Shown here piece by piece: positions 16,314 through 25,152 of a stretch of DNA of 64,000 bases; the stretch's first letter is position 1, and each line of letters begins with the position of its first letter. The DNA lies in assembly GCF_014207745.1 (NCBI RefSeq), contig NZ_JACHJB010000005.1, positions 186,001-250,000 on the forward strand. Reading direction: 5' to 3'. Under the pieces are notes generated by a model. It did no database searches and had not been told where the DNA came from. It saw only the letters and a list, made by a program, of their open reading frames with translations. The position numbers and the translations under genes were made by a program. Source of the DNA: Nonomuraea muscovyensis. GTDB taxonomy: Bacteria > Actinomycetota > Actinomycetes > Streptosporangiales > Streptosporangiaceae.

Positions 16314-19300
16314 ATGCCGCGGTCTCCACGGCACGCGTTGGTGCGCGTGCTCGCTTCCGCGTCCCTGGCGGGTGCCACGCTGACGGCCGGTCCCACCGCC
16401 GCCGCCGGCTCCACCGCCGCCGCCGGTCCCACCGTCCGGACGGCCGCCCATGCGACCACCGGCGCCGTCCGGCCGGCCGGTCACGCCGCTGTCACGGGGA
16501 CCGCCCGCACCGCCGCCGGCGAGAACGGCGGCGGCCGGGTCCGCCCGGTCCCCGGCGTGCGGGAGCCCGGGGGCGCCGCCGCGGACGTGCCCCGCGAGCC
16601 GTCCCTGGCCCTGCGTGACCCGGGCGACCCAAGCACCGGCCCGGTCGCCCCCCAGGTGACGACGCCCGCGGGGCCGGAACTGGTTCGCGAGATCGAACGC
16701 GACGCGGCCGATCGGGTGGGCGCGGGCGGCCCCGACACGCGCGACCTGCTGCCCGACACCGGCCGGGCACGGCCGCTGCGACTGAGGACCCCGGCCACGG
16801 GCGTGCTCGACGCCCTGGGCATCGCCCGGTCCCGTCGCGGGACCGAACCGGCCCGTCCTGCCACCTCGGCCGCCACCTCGGCCGCCACCGAACCGGCCAC
16901 CAAGCTGACCTACCGGCTGTGCGTGCGCGCCGCCGACGTGCCCGTCTCCTGCTCGGCCACCCGGCCCGTGGCCACGCCCGCCGCGGCCGACGTCACCGGC
17001 GACGGAGCCCCCGACCTCGCGGCCGTCCTCACACCGACCGCCGCGCCGCGCGAGGCGGCGGCCGGGCTGGCGTTCGCCGTGCGGCGGCTGCCCGGCGCGG
17101 GCGAGCGCGTCAGGGCGCTCGTCTGGGCCGAGTACGACGGTCGCGTGGCGGTCGGATTCGACGGGCTGCGCGGCGGTGCGGAGCTGTCGGAGGCCGACCG
17201 GGGCACCTTCACCGTGGACCTGTCCGGCAGGCGGGTGACGGCCAGCGTGCGCCGCACCGGCCCCGGCGCCTCCGCCGCCGTGGTGGCCGGGCTGATCGGC
17301 CGCAGCGCCGTGAGCCTCCGCCAGACCCCCGCGACCGAGAAGCTCACCGTCGACGCCGCCCTGGACCCGACCGCCGAGGACGCCGCCGGCTCCACCTCGC
17401 TCACCCTCGACGCGTCCGCGCCGGCCGTGGTCGAGGCGGTGGCCGTCCAGCCCGGCCGGTACACGCGGGCGCTGCTCGACCGGATGCCCGTCCGCGCCCG
17501 GGTGGAGCTCACCCGCGGCGCCGGCGCCGCCGCTCGCGTCCGCATCACCGGCCCGAGCGCCGTCCGCCGCGCCGAGCTGCGCACGTACCACTACCGCGAC
17601 GGCCGCCTGTCCCGCGCGGCGAGCGTCGAGGTGCGCGACGCCCCGCCGTCCCTGACCGCCGCGTACGAGCCGCGGGACGGCACGCAGACGCTGACCGTCG
17701 ACTCCGGCCGCGCCGGTGCCGGCTCGGCGAGACTCCTGTACTACGACCGGGCGTCGGCCGGGACCGTCCTGCGCGCCGAGCTGGACGACCTGCCGGCCAA
17801 GGTGCGCCTGCTGCACGACCCGGCGGCGCACCGGCTCGTCCAGACGACCGGCTCACCCCTGGGCGGCCTCGCCATGGTGCTCCAGCGTGGAGGGGGCGCC
17901 CTGGCCAGCCCGGCCGGCCACCACCTCACCATGATCAAGAACGGGTCCGCGGTCGGCGTGTCGGCGCGGCTGGCGGGGCTGTCGGGCTTCGACGTCACCT
18001 ACGGCGCCCGCCCGCGCGCCCGCCTGGACGCCCGCACGGGCGGACGGCCCTTCGTCGGCGCCGCGAGCCTCGACGGCGCCCACCTGGCCCGGCTGGAGGT
18101 CTCCAACCTGCCGCGCACGCTGGAGGTGGACCTCGACCCCGCCGCCGGCCGGGTCGTCTACCGGGCCGACGGCGCGATCAGCCGGGCGCGGGCCGCGTAC
18201 ACCGGCCTGAAGGCGGGCCCCACGCTCGACGGCACGGTGCTCGGCCTGCGCGGCCGGGTGGCGGCGTCCTGGGCCCTCGGCGAGCGTCCGACGGCCGAGA
18301 TCGAGACGTCCGCCCCGCTGCGCACGGTCCGGCTCTACGCCGGCCGGGCGCACGCGTCCTCGCCGCACGACCGGAACGCGAGCGGGCAGGACGCGCGGGG
18401 GAACGACGCGCGCGGCGAGGACCCGCAGGGGACGGACGTGCGCGGGGAGGACGTGCGGGCCGAGGTGCACGGCCTGCGCGGGCGGGCGAGACTCGTCGCC
18501 GACACCGCGGCCAGGACCCTCTCCTGGACCGCCACCGCCCCGGTCACCTCGGTGTCCGCCCTCGCCCGCGCCAGGGTGCACGGCCGCTACGTCCGGGCCG
18601 CCGCCCGCGTCACCGGCGTGCCCGCCCGGTTCGACGCCTCCTGGGACGCCTCCGGCTACCGCTTCCGCGGCCTGTCCGGGCCGCTCGGCTCGGCCGCCGT
18701 CGCCGTCACCAACCACGACGGCGCCAAGGCTCCCACCGGCCCGCACCTGGCGGCCCACTACGACGAGACGTCGGGCGACCTCGACGCGAGCGTGCTGGTC
18801 AAGGGTCTGTCCCGGGCCGAGTTCGGCCCGGCGGGCGCCGCCGGGTTCGCCGCCGACTTCCGCGCCGCCCGGCAGCGGCTCGCCCTCGACACCGACGTCA
18901 CCCGGGGCGACGTGCGCTTCGGCGTGCTCGGCCGGCTCGGCCCGGTGCCCGGCCGGCTCGCCGTGTCCGTGGCCGACGGCGCGCTGACGTACACCGGCTC
19001 CCGGCTCGACGTGCGGGCCAGCGCCTGGCTCGGCAAGGCGGCCGCGCTGCGCGACCTGCCGCCCGCGCCCGTCGTGGCGGGCGGCGTCTCCCTCGTGGAC
19101 GGCGGCTGCGCGCCGGGGACGGCGGGCTGCGCGCCGGGTCCGTTCTGCGCGGGGGAGCGGGGCTGCTTCGCCGTGCGGGGCCACCTCGACGTGACCGGCC
19201 TGCCGGAACGGATCACGGTGGACGCCGCGAGGAAGACGTTCACGTTCAGCGGCTACCGGCCCGCGAGCAGGCGGCTCGACCTCTACCTGAGCAGCACCGT

Positions 19301-20591
19301 CCTGGCGCCCGCGCCCGTCAGGGCCAGGGCCTCGATCACCGGGCTGCCCCGGACCGTCACCGGCCTGTCGCTCGGCCCGTTCGAGGTGGCCGGCAACGCC
19401 GTGCAGGCGGCGTACCGCGTCGAGCCGGCCGCCACGCTCGGGTCGCTCACCGTGCACGCCGAGGCGGGCGGCCTGCGCGGCCGGCTGGCCGTCGACCCCG
19501 TGCCGGCCACGCTGTCCGTGCAGGCGGCGTACGGCCCGCGCACCCGCGTCCGGGTGCGCAACAGCGCGGCCGTGAAGCGGCTCAGCGCGGCGGTGACCGT
19601 GCCCGGAGCGGGCACCGGCGAGGCGCGCTTCGGCGACGTGCCCGCCGTGTTCGGCGTGGACGCCGACGCCGCGGCCGGTGACCTGCGCGTGCCGGCCGTG
19701 ACCTACCGGGCCGAGGGCGGCGCCAGCACCCTGGACGGCCGCCTCGCCGTCCAGGGTGGCCTGGTGGACCGCACTGGCAGGCTCGGCGCGCTGTCGCTGG
19801 CCGTCACCGACCTCGCCGCCGACACCACCGTCCGGCTCACCCCCGGCCAGGGGCTCGACCTGGTGTCGAAGCCGGTGCCGACGAAACAGGTCGAGCTGCA
19901 CGCCGGCGTCACCATCGGTCCCGTCGCCCGGCAGCGCTTCTCGGCCGGCAAGGAGATCCCGTACACCACCGGCTTCCTCTCCTACCACCTCGGCGGCGAT
20001 CTCGCGCTCGGGCGCAGCACCATCGACGACCTGTCGCTCACCGTGCGTCGCCTGTCGTGGCTGCGGGTCCGCCCCGGCAGGGTGCCGTTCGGGCTGAAGG
20101 CGCCCGCCGGGCTCGGCTACGTCGCCCCCGCCTTCGAGGGCGACTACGGGCGGCTCGACCTCGCCGCGAAGGGCGTGGACCTGCGGCCCGACGTCAGGCT
20201 CGACGTCAGGCTGAGCCGGAAGGTGGGCGAGGACGTCTTCCGCGAGTCCGTCCGGCTCGGCGCCGTCACCTCCCTCGCCCTGCGCCGCTACGACCAGCGG
20301 ATGCGGCGCATCGGCGCGAGCCAGGAGCTGAGCGCCGCCGGCGTGCGGCTGGCCTGCCTGACCGTGGACGCCCGGCCCGGGTTCGCGGCCGCCCAGGCGG
20401 GTGACGTGATCACGCTGCGCGGCTCCGACGGCCCGCAGATGGTGTCGCTGCTCGACCCGGGCGGCCGGGTGCCGGACTACGCGGTGGACCTGCTCACGCA
20501 CTTCATGTCGCCGTTCCCCGGCGCCGAGTGGAAGGTGAGCGGCGCGAAGGCCGGCCGCTGTCCCCGGCCTGACGCCGGGGACGCCCGCTAG
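16314..20591 (+). CDS. Large secreted repeat protein of unknown function (1425 aa)
   Basis: Unrecognised. A basic N-terminus and Ala/Thr-rich hydrophobic segment (LVRVLASASLAGATLTAGPTAAAG) look like a signal peptide, followed by about 180 residues of low-complexity Ala/Pro/Thr linker. An FG-GAP-like segment (AAADVTGDGAPDLAAVL) is near residue 224. From about residue 480 to 1070 a module recurs with the core hydrophobic-x-G-L/V-P-x-R followed by alternating hydrophobic residues and an aromatic turn (near residues 489, 595, 718, 765, 872, 959, 1006, 1049), as in stacked beta-repeats. There is a Gly-Asp-Ala-Arg hexapeptide repeat (about 690-715) and a four-Cys cluster (near 930-950). No C-terminal anchor is seen. 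ATG at 16314 follows GGGGG. Its stop overlaps that of the convergent amidotransferase. Confidence 0.85.
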   Translation: MPRSPRHALVRVLASASLAGATLTAGPTAAAGSTAAAGPTVRTAAHATTGAVRPAGHAAVTGTARTAAGENGGGRVRPVPGVREPGGAAADVPREPSLALRDPGDPSTGPVAPQVTTPAGPELVREIERDAADRVGAGGPDTRDLLPDTGRARPLRLRTPATGVLDALGIARSRRGTEPARPATSAATSAATEPATKLTYRLCVRAADVPVSCSATRPVATPAAADVTGDGAPDLAAVLTPTAAPREAAAGLAFAVRRLPGAGERVRALVWAEYDGRVAVGFDGLRGGAELSEADRGTFTVDLSGRRVTASVRRTGPGASAAVVAGLIGRSAVSLRQTPATEKLTVDAALDPTAEDAAGSTSLTLDASAPAVVEAVAVQPGRYTRALLDRMPVRARVELTRGAGAAARVRITGPSAVRRAELRTYHYRDGRLSRAASVEVRDAPPSLTAAYEPRDGTQTLTVDSGRAGAGSARLLYYDRASAGTVLRAELDDLPAKVRLLHDPAAHRLVQTTGSPLGGLAMVLQRGGGALASPAGHHLTMIKNGSAVGVSARLAGLSGFDVTYGARPRARLDARTGGRPFVGAASLDGAHLARLEVSNLPRTLEVDLDPAAGRVVYRADGAISRARAAYTGLKAGPTLDGTVLGLRGRVAASWALGERPTAEIETSAPLRTVRLYAGRAHASSPHDRNASGQDARGNDARGEDPQGTDVRGEDVRAEVHGLRGRARLVADTAARTLSWTATAPVTSVSALARARVHGRYVRAAARVTGVPARFDASWDASGYRFRGLSGPLGSAAVAVTNHDGAKAPTGPHLAAHYDETSGDLDASVLVKGLSRAEFGPAGAAGFAADFRAARQRLALDTDVTRGDVRFGVLGRLGPVPGRLAVSVADGALTYTGSRLDVRASAWLGKAAALRDLPPAPVVAGGVSLVDGGCAPGTAGCAPGPFCAGERGCFAVRGHLDVTGLPERITVDAARKTFTFSGYRPASRRLDLYLSSTVLAPAPVRARASITGLPRTVTGLSLGPFEVAGNAVQAAYRVEPAATLGSLTVHAEAGGLRGRLAVDPVPATLSVQAAYGPRTRVRVRNSAAVKRLSAAVTVPGAGTGEARFGDVPAVFGVDADAAAGDLRVPAVTYRAEGGASTLDGRLAVQGGLVDRTGRLGALSLAVTDLAADTTVRLTPGQGLDLVSKPVPTKQVELHAGVTIGPVARQRFSAGKEIPYTTGFLSYHLGGDLALGRSTIDDLSLTVRRLSWLRVRPGRVPFGLKAPAGLGYVAPAFEGDYGRLDLAAKGVDLRPDVRLDVRLSRKVGEDVFRESVRLGAVTSLALRRYDQRMRRIGASQELSAAGVRLACLTVDARPGFAAAQAGDVITLRGSDGPQMVSLLDPGGRVPDYAVDLLTHFMSPFPGAEWKVSGAKAGRCPRPDAGDAR

Positions 20592-21442
20592 CCGATGCCC
20601 GGCCCGGTGAGCCCGTGCACATCGAAGGCCGCGAGCATCTCCCCGTCCTGGGCCGGGATGACGCCGTAGCTGCTCTCCGGCAGCTCGTTCCAGGCGCCCT
20701 GCAGGTCGCCCAGCGGCTCGGACACCACGATGCGGGTGTCGGCCGACAGCCTGTGCAGCCACGCCACGTCCGGGTGCAGCGCCCGCAGGGACTCGACGCA
20801 GGTGCTGTAGAACAGCGTCCGCGACTCGCGGCGGCTGGAGTAGCGGAACACCCACACCCGCTCGCCGTTCGACGCCGCGATGGTCATCTGCACCGGGAAC
20901 TCCACGCCGATCTGGTGCCCCAGCCGCTCGACCAGGCCCGCCATGCGCGCCACGGCTCCCGGCGGATCCTCGTCCAGGCCGAACGTCAGCGCCAGGTAGA
21001 ACATCGTCTCCGAGTCCGTCGTGCCCTCGATGTGCGGGAACAGCTCCGGGTCCACGGTCAGCAACAGATCCCGCCTGAGCCGGTCGAACCCGGCGATCAG
21101 GCCGTTGTGCATCCACATCCAGCGGCCGTGACGGAACGGGTGGCAATTGGTCTGCTGCACCGCCGTGCCGGTCGAGGCCCGGATGTGGGCGAAGAACAGC
21201 GGGGAGCGGACGTGGTCGGAGATCTCCCGCAGGTTGCGGTTGTTCCACGCCGGGCCGGTGTCACGGACGATCGCCGGGGTGTCGATGTCATCGGTGTACC
21301 AGCCGATGCCGAACCCGTCGCCGTTGGTCGTCTCCACCCCCATCCGCGAACGCAGGCTCTGGTCGATCAGCGACGGCACCGGACGGTAGAGCACGTCGCT
21401 CAGCAGCACGGGCGTGCCCGAATAGACGAGCCAGCGGCACAT
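20588..21442 (-). CDS. Class II glutamine amidotransferase (YafJ/EgtC type)
   Basis: A 284-residue N-terminal-nucleophile glutaminase domain protein. With the ATG at 21440-21442 the second residue is Cys (MCRWLVYSG), which becomes the catalytic N-terminus; this decides the start over a GTG three codons upstream. Supporting motifs are NGDGFGIGWY, FFAHIRAST, NCHPFRHGRWMWMHNGLI and TDSETMFYLAL. The closest known role is EgtC in ergothioneine synthesis, but no egtB or egtD is nearby, so general gamma-glutamyl hydrolysis is equally possible. The stop codon overlaps the stop of the large secreted gene (CTAG at 20588-20591). Confidence 0.88.
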   Translation of the reverse strand: MCRWLVYSGTPVLLSDVLYRPVPSLIDQSLRSRMGVETTNGDGFGIGWYTDDIDTPAIVRDTGPAWNNRNLREISDHVRSPLFFAHIRASTGTAVQQTNCHPFRHGRWMWMHNGLIAGFDRLRRDLLLTVDPELFPHIEGTTDSETMFYLALTFGLDEDPPGAVARMAGLVERLGHQIGVEFPVQMTIAASNGERVWVFRYSSRRESRTLFYSTCVESLRALHPDVAWLHRLSADTRIVVSEPLGDLQGAWNELPESSYGVIPAQDGEMLAAFDVHGLTGPGIG

Positions 21443-21528
21443 GAGCCACACCTTTCGTCAGGGGTCGTACGACCTCAGCCGTACCCCCGGAGCGGCGTGC
21501 CATGGCAGGCGGCGGTGCCGCGCGGGAC

Positions 21529-21963
21529 TCAGCGCGCGGCGTCGGTGAGGGAACGGGTCAGCCTGCCCAGCGTGCCGTGCAGGTCCACCAGCTCCTGAGG
21601 GCTGAGGCCGGTGACCTCCAGCACGTGCCCGGGCAGCGGCTCGGCGCGCTCGCGCAGCCGCGTGCCCTCCGGCGTGAGCCGGACCAGCACCGACCGCTCG
21701 TCGCCCGGGTCGCGTTCGCGGCGTACCAGCCCGGCCGCCTCCAGCCGCTTCAGCAGGGGCGACAGCGTGCCGGAGTCGAGCCGAAGCGCCGTGCCGAGCT
21801 CCTTGACCGAGACCGGCTCGCGCTCCCACAGCACCAGCATGACCAGGTACTGCGGGTAGGTGAGCCCCAGCTCGGCCAGGTGCCGCCGGTAGAGCGCGTC
21901 GAACGCCCGCGAGGCGGCGTGCACGGCGAAGCACAACTGGTGGTCGAGCAGGAGGGCGTTCAT
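21529..21963 (-). CDS. ohrR: OhrR-type MarR family peroxide-sensing repressor
   Basis: A 144-residue winged-helix regulator. The N-terminal segment LCFAVHAASRAFDALYRRHLAELGLTYPQYLVMLVLWE is characteristic of OhrR, with the reactive cysteine at residue 11. The winged helix (VSVKELGTALRLDSGTLSPLLKRLEAAGLVRRERDPGDERSV) is complete. No second cysteine is seen in the C-terminal part, which suits a one-Cys sensor that forms mixed disulfides. It is divergent from ohr, and a palindrome lies between them. Oxidation of Cys11 by organic hydroperoxide would release the repressor. Confidence 0.92.
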   Translation of the reverse strand: MNALLLDHQLCFAVHAASRAFDALYRRHLAELGLTYPQYLVMLVLWEREPVSVKELGTALRLDSGTLSPLLKRLEAAGLVRRERDPGDERSVLVRLTPEGTRLRERAEPLPGHVLEVTGLSPQELVDLHGTLGRLTRSLTDAAR

Positions 21964-21981
21964 GCGGAACAGTCTACCGTC

Positions 21982-22010
21982 TTGACGCGCACATTTGAAT
22001 TGTGCACAAT
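21982..22010 (+). promoter_or_regulatory. ohr promoter with overlapping OhrR operator
   Basis: A TTGACG at 21982-21987 is followed after 17 bases by CACAAT (22005-22010), a plausible -35/-10 pair for ohr. The -10 lies in the perfect palindrome ATTGTGCACAAT (21999-22010), so a bound repressor would cover the promoter. Assignment to OhrR rests on the divergent gene pair. Confidence 0.65.
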
Positions 22011-22046
22011 CGAGTTGTCCGCAACCAAGAGGCCGAGGAGCCCGCC

Positions 22047-22443
<397 letters not shown>

Positions 22444-22454
<11 letters not shown>

Positions 22455-22734
22455 GGGCGGCGGGGATCGGATTGCCCAGCCGCACGACGAGCAGGCCGCG
22501 GTCCCGGACGAGCTCCCGCACCTCCCACACCTGCTCGTCCACGACCGCGCCCCGGGGGTTCACGCGGGCGCCCACCCGCAGCACCGGGCGGCCCGCGGTG
22601 TCCCTCAGCAGCCGGCTCCGGGACTCGGAGTCGTCGGTGAACAGGAGCAGGAAGTCCGCCGCCTCCGGCGGGGCCTCGAACGTCAGGCCGGGGTAGAGGT
22701 GCGAGTGCGCGAGCCGGACCAGGTGATCGTTCAT
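22444..22734 (-). CDS. Small hypothetical protein (96 aa)
   Basis: A short soluble protein with strongly biased actinomycete codon use, convergent with and overlapping the end of ohr. It reads MNDHLVRLAHSHLYPG, a mixed alpha/beta middle, and VWEVRELVRDRGLLVVRLGN near the end. No signal, membrane segment or known motif is seen. ATG at 22732-22734 has a G-rich leader. Function unknown. Confidence 0.7.
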
Positions 22735-22839
22735 GCGCCCGCCCCTACCCCGGAATCACGTTCCACATGACCCTGGGATAGCGCTTTCCGGTGCTATGAG
22801 GTGAAATACCCTTGTCACCGCTACAGGCTGGAGATCTTC

Positions 22840-23820
22840 GTGGCCCTGTTCGACCTGCCTCTGGAGCAGTTGCGTTCCTACCGTCCCGACCGTGACGAGC
22901 CCGCCGACTTCGATGCCTTCTGGGCGCGGACCCTCGCCGAGGCGGCCGAGTTCGACCTGGCGCCCGAGTTCACGCCGTACGACGCGCCCTACACGGGCGT
23001 CGACGTGTACGACGTGTCGTTCGCCGGGTGGGGCGGGCACCGGATCAACGGCTGGTTCCTGACGCCGCGCGGCGCCGACGGCCCGGTGCCGTGCGTCATG
23101 CACTACATCGGCTACAGCGGCGGCCGCGGCTTCCCGCACGACCACCTCCTCTGGCCCGCCGCCGGGAACGCCGTGTTCGTCATGGAGACCCGGGGCCACG
23201 GCGGCGCCAGCCCGCACGCCCCCGGCACGACCGGCGACCCGCACGGCAGCGCCCATGCCCAGGCGGCCGGCATGATGACGCGCGGCATCCTCGACCCGGA
23301 CGACTACTACTACCGCCGCGTCTTCACCGACGCCGTCCGCGCGGTGGACGCCGCGGCCGGGCACCCGGCGGTGGACGCCTCCCGCATCGTCGTCTCGGGC
23401 GGCAGCCAGGGCGGCGGCATCGCCCAGGCGACCGCCGCGCTGCACCCCCGGGTCGCCGCCGCGCTCATCGACGTGCCGTTCCTGACCCACTTCCGCCGGG
23501 CCGTGGAGATCACCGACGCCGAACCGTACCAGGAGCTCGTGCGCTTCCTCGCCACCCGCAGGGAGGCGGGGGAGCAGGTGTTCCGCACGCTGGGCTACTT
23601 CGACGGCCTGCACTTCGCCGCCCGCGGCCAGGTGCCCGCCCTGTACTCGGTCGCGCTGATGGACGACATCTGCCCGCCGTCCACGGTGTTCGCCGCCTAC
23701 AACCACTGGCAGGGGCCCAAGGAGATCACCGTCTGGCCGTGGAACCGCCACGAGGGCGGCCAGGGCTACCAGCGTGAGGAGCAGCTCCGCTACCTGCACA
23801 AACTGCTCTCGGCGAGCTGA
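22840..23820 (+). CDS. Acetylxylan esterase / cephalosporin-C deacetylase (CE7 family)
   Basis: A 326-residue alpha/beta hydrolase. The catalytic triad is Ser189 (SGGSQGGG), Asp275 (ALMDDICPP) and His304 (NRHEGG), the spacing expected for CE7. The family RGQ-type site reads ETRGHGGASPH here, and the opening LPLEQLRSYRPDRDEPADFDAFWARTL is typical. It removes acetyl groups from xylo-oligosaccharides and acetylated beta-lactams in the cytoplasm; there is no signal peptide. GTG at 22840 follows GGAG; the frame is open 13 codons upstream without support. Confidence 0.92.
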   Translation: MALFDLPLEQLRSYRPDRDEPADFDAFWARTLAEAAEFDLAPEFTPYDAPYTGVDVYDVSFAGWGGHRINGWFLTPRGADGPVPCVMHYIGYSGGRGFPHDHLLWPAAGNAVFVMETRGHGGASPHAPGTTGDPHGSAHAQAAGMMTRGILDPDDYYYRRVFTDAVRAVDAAAGHPAVDASRIVVSGGSQGGGIAQATAALHPRVAAALIDVPFLTHFRRAVEITDAEPYQELVRFLATRREAGEQVFRTLGYFDGLHFAARGQVPALYSVALMDDICPPSTVFAAYNHWQGPKEITVWPWNRHEGGQGYQREEQLRYLHKLLSAS

Positions 23821-23935
23821 CACCCCCACACTGCCGGACCGCGAAGCGCAGGTGGCCCGGCCCGGCGCCGGCGTGGGACCACAGGCAGACCTCCACCTGT
23901 CCGGGCCCGGCCGGACGGTTCGAGGTCCGGACATG

Positions 23936-23971
23936 CCACCGGCCCGGTACGGCAGGGTACCGGGCCGGTGG
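23936..23971. terminator. Bidirectional terminator hairpin
   Basis: A perfect 15-bp stem (CCACCGGCCCGGTAC with its complement) and a 6-base loop. It lies between the convergent CE7 esterase and the HesB-like gene and could stop transcription from both sides. Confidence 0.8.
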
Positions 23972-23991
23972 GCGGAACGGGGCGGGCGGCG

Positions 23992-24279
23992 TCAGGTGGT
24001 CTGGTCGGTGACCAGGAAGGACACCGTCCCCTGGTCGTCCGCCCCCGCATCGAGCGACTTGTCGTCCAGGACGGTCGCGGCCACGGGGTCGAGGTACACG
24101 CGGGCGCCCTCGGCCTCGACCACCTCGTCGGCGGGTTCGGGCCGGCTCGTCAGCGAAAGGGTCAGCGAATCCGTGCCCTCGCCCTGGGCCGCGATCCGGA
24201 TGCCGCTCTGCGACGGCTCCGGAGCGGAGGCCGTAAGGTCGCGGATAGCCTGGGCTGCGTTGGCTGTCAGGGTGAGCAC
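23992..24279 (-). CDS. HesB/IscA-like domain protein lacking cysteines
   Basis: A 95-residue protein with the HesB/IscA opening (LTLTANAAQAIRDL), the mid-section GIRIAAQ and the pattern VYLDPVAATVLDDKSLDAG. A-type Fe-S carriers need three conserved cysteines; this protein has none, so it cannot hold a cluster in the usual way. Similar proteins in actinomycetes are often labelled Fe-S assembly proteins by homology only. GTG at 24277-24279 is chosen because GAGGAGGAG precedes it closely; further upstream the frame stays open without support. No isc or suf genes are nearby. Confidence 0.82.
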   Translation of the reverse strand: MLTLTANAAQAIRDLTASAPEPSQSGIRIAAQGEGTDSLTLSLTSRPEPADEVVEAEGARVYLDPVAATVLDDKSLDAGADDQGTVSFLVTDQTT

Positions 24280-24385
24280 TACGGCTCCTCCTCGTACTCG
24301 ACGTACATGAGTTGCCTGCCCTTCCCGTTTCCGGGCGGTCAAACCCTGTTCGTCCGAATTTCCGCTGAACAGCCGCCTGAAGCGC

Positions 24386-25045
24386 TCACAGCTCGGCGAA
24401 CCGCTCCACGTCCTCCGTGCGGCCCGAGACGATGATGACGTCGTTGTACGTCAGCTCCGTCTCGGCCGTCGCGTAGGTGAACTCCTCGTCCGGGCTCTTG
24501 ACCGCCACGATCGTGATGCCGTGCTTGCGGCGCAGGTTGGTCCGGCCCAGGGGGGCGCCCACGTACTCCTTCGGCGGGCGCGTCTTGGCCAGCGCGAAGT
24601 TCTCGTCCACCTGCATGAAGTCGAGCATCCGCCCGCTCACCAGGTGGGCGACCCGCTCGCCCATGTCGTGCTCGGGCAGCACCACGTGGTGGGCGCCGAT
24701 CCGGCTCAGGATGCGCCCGTGCTGCTTGCTGACGGCCTTGGCCCAGATGTCGTTGATCTCCAGCTCGACCAGCAGCGACGCGGTCAGGATGCTCGCCTCG
24801 AGGTCGCCGCCGATCGACACCACCGCCCGGTAGAAGTCGGGCACGCCGAGCTGCCGCAGCACCTCGATGTCCGTCGCGTCGGCCGCGGCGATCTGGGTGA
24901 TCTGCCCGGCCAGCGCCTGGACGACCTTGGGCCGCCGGTCGATGGCCAGCACTTCGGTGCCGTGCCTGGCCAGCTCCAGCGCCAGCGACGTGCCGAAGCG
25001 GCCCAGCCCGATCACCACGACGGGGTCGCTCGCCTTGTCACCCAC
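24386..25045 (-). CDS. TrkA/KtrA-type potassium channel regulatory (RCK) protein
   Basis: A 219-residue cytoplasmic gating protein. The RCK_N Rossmann domain (about residues 8-130) has the nucleotide loop GLGRFGTSLALELARHG and the acidic strand end LAIDRR; RCK_C (about 140-219) ends NDVIIVSGRTEDVERFAEL. In K+ uptake systems it forms rings under a TrkH/KtrB channel and senses ATP/NAD(H). No channel gene lies in this window, so it is an orphan subunit here. GTG start at 25043-25045. Confidence 0.9.
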   Translation of the reverse strand: MGDKASDPVVVIGLGRFGTSLALELARHGTEVLAIDRRPKVVQALAGQITQIAAADATDIEVLRQLGVPDFYRAVVSIGGDLEASILTASLLVELEINDIWAKAVSKQHGRILSRIGAHHVVLPEHDMGERVAHLVSGRMLDFMQVDENFALAKTRPPKEYVGAPLGRTNLRRKHGITIVAVKSPDEEFTYATAETELTYNDVIIVSGRTEDVERFAEL

Positions 25046-25152
25046 CGCTCACACCTACTTCTCGGGTCGAAACGCCACGAACCGGGCTACCGTAACAGTC
25101 GCGCCGGCCGGGAGCGTCAGCGACGCCCCACCAGATCGTTTCGCCGGCTCGC

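Noticed and set aside
17853..21248. 1131-codon minus-strand open frame
   Set aside because: It is antisense to the large secreted protein and the product is low-complexity (Arg/Gly/Ala/His); no ribosome binding site.
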